Positions 8,465-13,384 of a stretch of 23,447 bases of DNA are shown piece after piece (the first letter of the stretch is position 1; each line of letters starts with the position of its first letter). This stretch comes from Gammaproteobacteria bacterium. Lineage in GTDB: Bacteria > Pseudomonadota > Gammaproteobacteria > UBA7966. The stretch lies in the NCBI GenBank assembly GCA_003485715.1, contig DNIF01000141.1, forward strand, positions 1 through 23,447, given 5' to 3'. The notes beneath the pieces were generated by a model. It did no database searches and had not been told where the DNA came from. It was given only the letters and a program-made list of their open reading frames with translations. Position numbers and translations under genes: made by a program.

Positions 8465-8945
8465 GCGGCGGATCCGGTAGTCGCACAAGGGTGGCTCGGA
8501 CCAGTCGATCAGCCGCCTCAAGCGCCAGTGCGGCCGTACGCGGATCGCCCGGTCTGGCGAAGCCAGCGTGAACAAGTTCGCGTCCGTTGCCGGCACTGAA
8601 CCAGGTATCTGCGCACAGGGCTTCCAGATGGGCCAGCCAGGCGTCGCCGGTGATGGCCGCGATCTGCTCGCGCGGGTGATGCAGCAGCAGCAGTCGTCGG
8701 ATGAGGACCATGGCTTCACGGGTGGCCTGTTCCGGCGTGGCATTGACCAGGGAGGCGAGCCGGTCGAGTTCCTTTTGCAGCGAGCGCCGCCAGCGATGCC
8801 GGCGGACACGTCTGGCGAACCAGAGCAGGCAGATCAGAAGCCCTAAGCCCACGGCAAACGACAACAACCACTCAACGGCTGTAGGACCGGGCCACGACAA
8901 CTCCGCCGGGGCTTGCAGTGGGCGCAGTGGCAAGGCGTCGGGCAT
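8457..8945 (-). CDS. DUF4381 family membrane protein
   Basis: A 162-residue protein with a short N-terminal part (MPDALPLRPLQAPAELSWPG), one membrane helix at about 25-43 and a basic, mostly helical cytosolic region (WLAHLEALCADTWFSAG). DUF4381 proteins are small single-pass proteins found between the DUF58 and VWA genes of MoxR operons. Their function is not known. The ATG at 8945 is one base after the stop of the DUF58 gene, and a weak GGGA lies upstream. The open frame continues upstream to 9278, but that part overlaps the DUF58 gene and lacks family features. Confidence 0.85.
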   Translation of the reverse strand: MPDALPLRPLQAPAELSWPGPTAVEWLLSFAVGLGLLICLLWFARRVRRHRWRRSLQKELDRLASLVNATPEQATREAMVLIRRLLLLHHPREQIAAITGDAWLAHLEALCADTWFSAGNGRELVHAGFARPGDPRTAALALEAADRLVRATLVRLPDPPRA

Positions 8946-8946
8946 G

Positions 8947-9900
8947 TCAGCGATTCCCGGGGCGCCCTGCCGCGCCGAGCAAGCGCGCCGCGACTGCGGC
9001 CGGCGATTCGGTGGTTCGGGCACTACAGTGGTGCCCTCCGGTACGTGCGGCGACCCCTGCCAGCCGCTCGCCGAGTCGCACCGGTGAGTCGGCCCGCCCG
9101 GACATCGTGCGTGCGTCAAAGCGCATTGGTTGGCCGCCGTCGTCGATTGCCCAGGCACCGTTGAGTGCCGGGGGTGCCTCTTCAAAGGGGTCGATGACTT
9201 GCAGCATGGCGAGCCGGTGGCGGCGGCCCAAGGCAGTGAGTTCGGTGAACGCGACCTCGTCGAAGGCAACGAAATCACTCAGTACGTAAATTTGCGCGCG
9301 CGACCCTGCCGATTCGAGCAGCGCGGACGCCGTCGCCCGGATACGCCCGGTTGACTCGGGAGCGGGTGTGGCCAGTGCCTCGAGTCCGGCGCGAGCGAGC
9401 AGCCCCAGAGCCGCGAGAAGGGCCGGACGTCCGCGTCGTGGAGGCAGCGCGGTGATTCCATTTGGGGTCCATGCCAGGCAGCCGATCCGATCCCCGGCGG
9501 CCATTGCCGACCAGGCAAGGAGGGCGGCCACATGCGCGGCGTGCACACTCTTGAACGCCGCACGGGTGCCGAAGTGCATTGTTTGCCTCAGGTCCACGCA
9601 CAGCCACACCGGTTGCTCCCGCTCTTCCTCGAAAAGCTTGGTGTGGGTGCGGGCACTGCGTGCCGTGACCCGCCAGTCGATGCTGCGTGCGTCATCCCCT
9701 ACCTGATAGGGGCGCGACTCGGCATAGGTCAGGCCACGGGCGCGGAGTCGCTGGCTTCGCCGCTCACCCAGTTCGCGCACCCCGGCCCGGCGCTGTGCGA
9801 GTTCAACTCCAGGTCCCTCCAGGCCAAGCAGATCCTGAAGCAGCACGCGGGCCACGCCGGTGTTCCGAGGCGGCCAACGGGAGGCCGAGGAAGTCGTCAC
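8947..9900 (-). CDS. DUF58 domain protein of the MoxR operon
   Basis: A 317-residue protein with the DUF58 hallmark DDARSIDWRVTARS at about 69-82, followed by a VWA-like fold. The metal site looks degenerate: the position of DxSxS reads DLRQT (103-107). DUF58 proteins almost always sit next to MoxR ATPases and are thought to be part of the same complex. Their biochemical role is undefined. The GTG at 9900 lies 18 bp after moxR. The intergenic stretch has AAGGA and GGAG, neither ideally spaced. In-frame GTGs at codons 16 and 19 are other possible starts. No membrane helix is evident. Confidence 0.88.
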   Translation of the reverse strand: MTTSSASRWPPRNTGVARVLLQDLLGLEGPGVELAQRRAGVRELGERRSQRLRARGLTYAESRPYQVGDDARSIDWRVTARSARTHTKLFEEEREQPVWLCVDLRQTMHFGTRAAFKSVHAAHVAALLAWSAMAAGDRIGCLAWTPNGITALPPRRGRPALLAALGLLARAGLEALATPAPESTGRIRATASALLESAGSRAQIYVLSDFVAFDEVAFTELTALGRRHRLAMLQVIDPFEEAPPALNGAWAIDDGGQPMRFDARTMSGRADSPVRLGERLAGVAARTGGHHCSARTTESPAAVAARLLGAAGRPGNR

Positions 9901-9918
9901 GCTCCAGATCCGTCCTTA

Positions 9919-10890
9919 TCAGGGCGCGGCCACGCGCTCGAGCAGAAGGCTCACGCAACGAGCGCCATTCATGCCACTGGCAGCGGCCTCGTAACTGACG
10001 AGCAGGCGATGACGCAGAACATCTACCGCGACGGCCTGAACGTCTCCGGGCTCCACGTAATCCCTGCCACAGAGCAGCGCATGTGCGCGGGCAGAGCGGT
10101 CGAGCGCGAGACTGGCGCGGGGGCTGGCACCAAACAGCACGGCCTCACCCACCTCGGCGTGGTAGGGGGCCGCCTTTCGGGTCGCCACGACCAGCTCGAG
10201 CAGGTAGTCGCTCACGGCCTCCGCCATGTGCATGCGCAGGGCCTGGCCACGCAGGGTCCGTATGCAGTCACGGCTCATGCGCACGTAGCTCGGCAGGCGG
10301 CCCTCCGCCTGCGCCAACGCCTCGACACGTGCCAGTTTCAGGATGGCACGCTCGGTGTCGAGGTCGGGGTAGTCCACGTGCACATGCATCAGGAAACGAT
10401 CGAGCTGCGCCTCCGGGAGCGGGTAAGTGCCCTCGTGTTCCAGCGGATTCTGGGTCGCCATCACCAGGAAGATGTCGGGCAGGGGGTAGGTCGTCCGGCC
10501 GACCGTGATCTGCCGCTCTGCCATCGCTTCGAGCAGGGCTGCCTGTACCTTGGCCGGGGCGCGATTGATCTCGTCTGCCAGCACGAGGTTGTGAAACAGC
10601 GGGCCGGGCTGGAACTGGAAGCTGCCATCCTGAGGACGGTAAATATCGGTGCCAGTCAGATCGGCTGGGAGCAGGTCGGGGGTGAACTGTATGCGCTGGA
10701 AATCCGCCTCGATGTGTTCGCTCAGGGCGCGCACCGAGCGAGTCTTGGCGAGGCCCGGGGCCCCCTCGACCAGTAGGTGGCCGTCGGCGAGCAGTGCGAT
10801 GAGCAGGCGGTCGACGAGCAGGGTCTGACCGAGGACCGCACTGTTGAGCGAGCGCCGTAGCTCCTGTAGTGCCTCGAGCGGGTTCGACAC
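9919..10890 (-). CDS. moxR: MoxR family AAA+ ATPase
   Basis: A 323-residue protein with Walker A GAPGLAKT (43-50), Walker B LVLADEINRAP (Asp106-Glu107) and the MoxR-typical ATQNPLEHEGTYPLPEAQLDRF. The length matches the family. MoxR ATPases are cytosolic, chaperone-like machines that act on VWA partners. Those partners are encoded in the same operon. The GTG at 10890 has GAGAGG 8 nt upstream. It is the first gene of a six-gene minus-strand operon with overlaps or gaps of at most 18 bp. A long untranslated leader with stable hairpins may precede it. Confidence 0.94.
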   Translation of the reverse strand: MSNPLEALQELRRSLNSAVLGQTLLVDRLLIALLADGHLLVEGAPGLAKTRSVRALSEHIEADFQRIQFTPDLLPADLTGTDIYRPQDGSFQFQPGPLFHNLVLADEINRAPAKVQAALLEAMAERQITVGRTTYPLPDIFLVMATQNPLEHEGTYPLPEAQLDRFLMHVHVDYPDLDTERAILKLARVEALAQAEGRLPSYVRMSRDCIRTLRGQALRMHMAEAVSDYLLELVVATRKAAPYHAEVGEAVLFGASPRASLALDRSARAHALLCGRDYVEPGDVQAVAVDVLRHRLLVSYEAAASGMNGARCVSLLLERVAAP

Positions 10891-11695
10891 CGGGAAGACC
10901 TCTCAATTTGGCTGGGCAGGGAAGCTGAGTCCATGGCGGACGCACAGGGTTCCGGGTGTCGGCATACGAGACCGAGCCGCCGCGGTAGGCCGGGTTCGCT
11001 CGGGCCGCCCCGGGGCAAATCCCCGAGGTGAAGGACCCTCTCTCCAAGCATAAAGCCCGCTTCCCGCTCGCAACACAAGCTTCCGGCGCGATGGTGTCCA
11101 GAGGCTCAGGTCCTGCGGCTCTCGCAACCCGTGGTGCGTCGCAGGTGCAGACCTGGCTCCTCCGTTTTCCTGCCTATCGGGCCGAGGGCCTGAAAGTCGC
11201 GGCGTAACGTCCCGTGACACAGCCTGATGCCTAGGCTTCGCCCCCGATGAGGCGTGCCAGCGGCCGACCAGGCCCGGGGTTGCAGCTCGAGATGTAGCGG
11301 CTCATCAGTGTCAAACGAGAACCCCATCACACAACTGAGATCGCAGCCGCAGCGGCTATGTGGTGCCCGTCACAGTTCCAGTGATCAAGCGTGGTGGCGG
11401 GGTCACGCCCATGGGAGCCTTCCCTCGCCGAGTCTGAGGGTCCTTGTCCCTGAGCCTCGGAGGCTGAAGAGGGCGGGTTTGTAACATTTGTTCACAATCT
11501 TTGTGACGGTCGCAGTCAAATGTCACACTCCTGTAACAGAGGCATGGTAACTTCTCCCCACTCCCCTTCATCTGTTCGCCGATGTGGTGTTAGAAGTTCC
11601 GAGCCCCTCAGGACGCTCTGGGCAGGCGGCAGGGGTGGCAGCAGCGTCCTCGCTACGGCATCGCTATCCGCATTTGAAGTTTGAGTTTCATTACG
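10891..11695. other. Intergenic region between moxR and the riboswitch; no convincing gene
   Basis: About 800 bp without a believable coding region. The short open frames here have no family resemblance. The part next to moxR, read on the minus strand, holds two stable hairpins. One is CCTCGGGG/CCCCGGGG (+ strand 11010-11030 approximately). The other is a CCGAGC/GCTCGG stem farther toward moxR. A weak promoter-like pair, TTGCGA and TATGCT with 15 bp spacing, lies at 11047-11073 on the minus strand. The part nearer the PEP-CTERM gene includes the AT-rich island listed separately. Nothing else is recognised. Confidence 0.5.
11480..11538. promoter_or_regulatory. Putative operator cluster (TGTNACA motifs) in an AT-rich island
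   Basis: Three TGTNACA heptamers (11480-11486, 11521-11527, 11532-11538) occur within 59 bp. An inverted repeat, TCACAA-TCT-TTGTGA, lies at 11492-11506. Motif centres are 41 and 11 bp apart, close to whole helical turns. The local base composition is clearly more AT-rich than its surroundings. The site is upstream of the riboswitch and PEP-CTERM gene, so binding of a transcription regulator is a fair guess. The regulator is unknown. Confidence 0.4.
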
Positions 11696-11785
11696 CCTCG
11701 AGAAATGCCAAACCCGTCGTGAGGCGGGGGCGGAAAGCCAACGGGTCTCAGCCCCTGCGCTGAGACGGCTGGGTTACCTCCGAGG
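11696..11785 (+). ncRNA. Cyclic-di-GMP-I (GEMM-I) riboswitch aptamer
   Basis: The conserved core is present in order. CAAACC is at 11709-11714. A stem CCCGTC/GGCGGG is capped by the GNRA loop GTGA (11713-11728). Next come GGAAAGCC (11732-11739) and ACGGGTCT. The third hairpin is GTCTCAG/CTGAGAC (11745-11751 with 11760-11766). GGCTGGGTTACC (11767-11778) closes the core, its GGCT pairing with AGCC at 11736-11739. The outer stem is CCTCG/CGAGG (11696-11700 with 11781-11785). This is the layout of the RNA class that binds the second messenger c-di-GMP. It ends 61 nt before the start codon of a PEP-CTERM protein. The usual ACGCAAAGCC reads GCGGAAAGCC here, a mild departure. Direct recognition by eye; no covariance search was run. 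Confidence 0.88.
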
Positions 11786-11836
11786 AACTGTCAGGCAAAG
11801 CGGAAATTTCTTTTCGCGGCCGACTGTTTCGCAACT

Positions 11837-11841
11837 GGAGG
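11837..11841 (+). promoter_or_regulatory. Shine-Dalgarno of the PEP-CTERM gene, complementary to the aptamer 3' end
   Basis: GGAGG lies 5 nt before the ATG at 11847 and fixes that start. GGAGGT (11837-11842) is the exact reverse complement of ACCTCC at 11776-11781, inside the 3' side of the riboswitch. The two could pair when the aptamer is not folded and so hide the ribosome site. That regulation is inferred. Confidence 0.6.
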
Positions 11842-11846
11842 TTCCC

Positions 11847-12566
11847 ATGTCTTCGCGCAGCATTTCTCTTTCCGACGGCGGACCGTTCTGGGGCAAGGTT
11901 TCTACCGGTACCCTCTGGGGCAAGATTGCGGTCGGCGCTTTAGCCGGGGCGTGCGCCGGTGCGGCGCAGGCGGCACCGGTCACCATCAGTGGTATCAGCT
12001 CGAGTGAGCCGAATCTGTTCACCGGGGCTACGTTAAATGCGGCAGGCAATCAGGTGGTCATCGAGTTCGCCGACTTCTCAGCCAGCGCGCCGAAGCCGAT
12101 GGGCCCGATTTCCCAGCCCTTCGCCTCTGCGTTCGACACCATCTCCTTCCGTCTGACAGCCTCGGAAGGCTGGTTTTTCACTACCCTTGACTATATCGAG
12201 GGCCTTCAGGGTACGGCCACCAACGGCGGTTTCGCATTTGGCACTGGCAGTTTCACCTACAACGGCACGTCAGTAACGCTCGGTACTTTCCCGGTCTTCT
12301 CCAATGGCGGTAGCGGCGTTTCGGTCGGTAGCTTGTTTACCAGTCCGACTATCCAGCTCGGTCCGCAGTTCACCACGCTCGATATCACCATTACCAATTC
12401 GCTTTTCGCTGGCGCACTGGGCGCGAACGCCACGGCCACGATCGCCAAAACGTCTGCCCTTCTCAACATTCAAACTCAGTTCATTCCGGTACCGGCGGCT
12501 GCCTGGTTGTTTGCCTCGGCCATGGTGGGGCTGGTCACAATCGGGCGTCGCGGTAGTTTCAGCTGA
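11847..12566 (+). CDS. PEP-CTERM (VPLPA-type) sorted secreted protein, function unknown
   Basis: A 239-residue protein with an N-terminal export signal. The hydrophobic stretch is about 26-41 and the likely cleavage is around AAQA-APV near residue 42. The n-region is unusually long. The mature part is rich in G, S, T, N and A and probably beta-stranded, with no domain I recognise. The C-terminal 27 residues form a sorting tag: IPVPAAAWLF, a hydrophobic helix, then GRR. This is a variant of the VPLPA-CTERM/PEP-CTERM signal, which an exosortase cuts. Such proteins reach the cell surface or an extracellular matrix in bacteria that make exopolysaccharide. No exosortase is encoded in the window. 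A c-di-GMP riboswitch precedes it. Confidence 0.88.
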   Translation: MSSRSISLSDGGPFWGKVSTGTLWGKIAVGALAGACAGAAQAAPVTISGISSSEPNLFTGATLNAAGNQVVIEFADFSASAPKPMGPISQPFASAFDTISFRLTASEGWFFTTLDYIEGLQGTATNGGFAFGTGSFTYNGTSVTLGTFPVFSNGGSGVSVGSLFTSPTIQLGPQFTTLDITITNSLFAGALGANATATIAKTSALLNIQTQFIPVPAAAWLFASAMVGLVTIGRRGSFS

Positions 12567-12581
12567 AGCTCGAGAAGTGGT

Positions 12582-12616
12582 AGGCGGTAACTCGCCTTCC
12601 GGTGCGATTTTTTTAT
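12582..12616 (+). terminator. Possible terminator after the PEP-CTERM gene
   Basis: A short stem AGGCG/CGCCT (12582-12586 with 12593-12597) is followed, after about 10 bases, by a run of seven T (12608-12614). The distance between stem and T-run is longer than usual, so the call is weak. If it terminates, the downstream repeats need their own promoter or read-through. Confidence 0.35.
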
Positions 12617-12673
12617 TTAGCCGAGCGCTGTTCCAGCCGGTGTGTGCCTCTCGAGGTACTTGCCGGTTGGTCG

Positions 12674-12863
12674 AGAAAGGGCCTTGAGGCCGGGTGCAGC
12701 GACCATCTCCCCGCTGCACACCGGAGGTACGGTGTCGGTACTGCCACTACCGGTACCTGAGGCCCTGCGGTAGCGCACGTCAGACAGAGCGCAAGCTGTC
12801 TTGCGTGCGGTGAACCGGCCGGGTGAGGCCTGCCACGCCTCCCCCGGCCCTGTTCAAGGGTTG
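12674..12863 (+). repeat. Structured direct repeat, copy 1 (possible non-coding RNA)
   Basis: A 190-bp unit repeated 286 bp downstream at about 93% identity (13 differences counted by eye). On the + strand it folds into four hairpins. A: CCGG-GTGCAGCG with CGCTGCAC-A-CCGG (12690-12724). B: a 10-bp stem at 12731-12757. C: GCACG and AGACAG with CTGTCT and CGTGC (12775-12808). D: GGCCGGG-GAGGC with GCCTC-CCCGGCC (12817-12849). B and D both have the loop CTGCCAC (12741-12747 and 12830-12836). CGGTA at 12768-12772 could also pair with TACCG of hairpin B, giving an alternative fold. I do not recognise the family. Confidence 0.8.
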
Positions 12864-12959
12864 TATGAGTGATTTTTCTACGGTCGCGGTGGTTTGTTTC
12901 CTGCGGTCGTGCAGTTCTCTCGCTCAAGGTGACGCCAAATGGCGCTCCTCGGCGGGTAG

Positions 12960-13149
12960 AGCAAGGGCCTTGAGGCCGGGTGCAGCGGTCATCTCCCCGC
13001 TGCACACCGGAGGAACGATATCGGTACTGCCACTACCGGTATCCGAGGCCCTGCGGTAAGGCACGTCAGACAGAGCGCAAGCTGTCTTGCGTGCGGTGAA
13101 CCGGCCGGGTGAGGCCTGCCACGTCTCCCCCGGCCCTGTTCCCGGGTTG
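12960..13149 (+). repeat. Structured direct repeat, copy 2 (possible non-coding RNA)
   Basis: The second copy of the 190-bp unit. All four hairpins are kept. In hairpin B (13017-13043) the lower stem reads GATAT/GTATC instead of GGTGT/GTACC. One G-C pair has become A-T by changes on both sides, and one G-T has become A-T. In hairpin D, GAGGC/GCCTC has become GAGGC/GTCTC, still paired through G-T. The pairs that rely on wobble work only in RNA made from the + strand. Both CTGCCAC loops are unchanged. The spacer between copies (12864-12959) is unrelated sequence with a T-run near 12873. Confidence 0.8.
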
Positions 13150-13384
13150 CAACCCGCCACCTTCCCTCTGCGCATCACCCGGATTTTCTTCGCAGCCAGT
13201 GCCCGGTGCTCACCCGGGTCCGGATAGGGGTGTTCACGTGGCCAGGCTCCCTGCATCAGCCTGCGATAGCCCCCGGGCCAGAGCGCCGGGTCGCGCCCAT
13301 CCCATCCCGACCAGGGGCCATAAGGCATAGAAGTCGCTGTTGCGCGGGCCCCGTGCGGTTCCGCAATGGCGTAGAGTCACCCGC

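Larger units (their letters stand above)
12567..13384. other. Intergenic region between the PEP-CTERM gene and ygiQ
   Basis: About 820 bp with no convincing coding region. It holds a weak terminator, the two 190-bp structured repeats and their 96-bp spacer. After that come 235 bp before ygiQ in which I see no clear promoter or gene. A minus-strand open frame at 12924-13328 runs through the second repeat. The differences between copies do not follow a codon pattern, so I do not call it. Confidence 0.6.

Noticed and set aside
9532..10776. Plus-strand open frame of 414 codons
   Set aside because: It is antisense to moxR and the DUF58 gene, both with clear motifs.
11634..11641. GTGGCAG upstream of the riboswitch, complementary to the CTGCCAC loops
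   Set aside because: The same seven bases also occur near 17861 and 19547, so the match is expected by chance and does not show a target.
11636..11656. Possible sigma-54 promoter (TGGCAG...CGCT) before the PEP-CTERM gene
   Set aside because: The GG and GC elements do not have the required spacing.
12811..12850. Possible cobalamin-riboswitch end, from GGTGAA and GGCCTGCC in the repeat
   Set aside because: The B12-box and other conserved elements are absent. The sequence is explained by hairpin D.
12924..13328. Minus-strand open frame of 134 codons starting MPYGPWSGWDGRDPALWPG
   Set aside because: It runs through repeat copy 2. Differences between the repeat copies change amino acids freely and do not favour third positions, while they preserve RNA stems on the opposite strand. 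No family resemblance.
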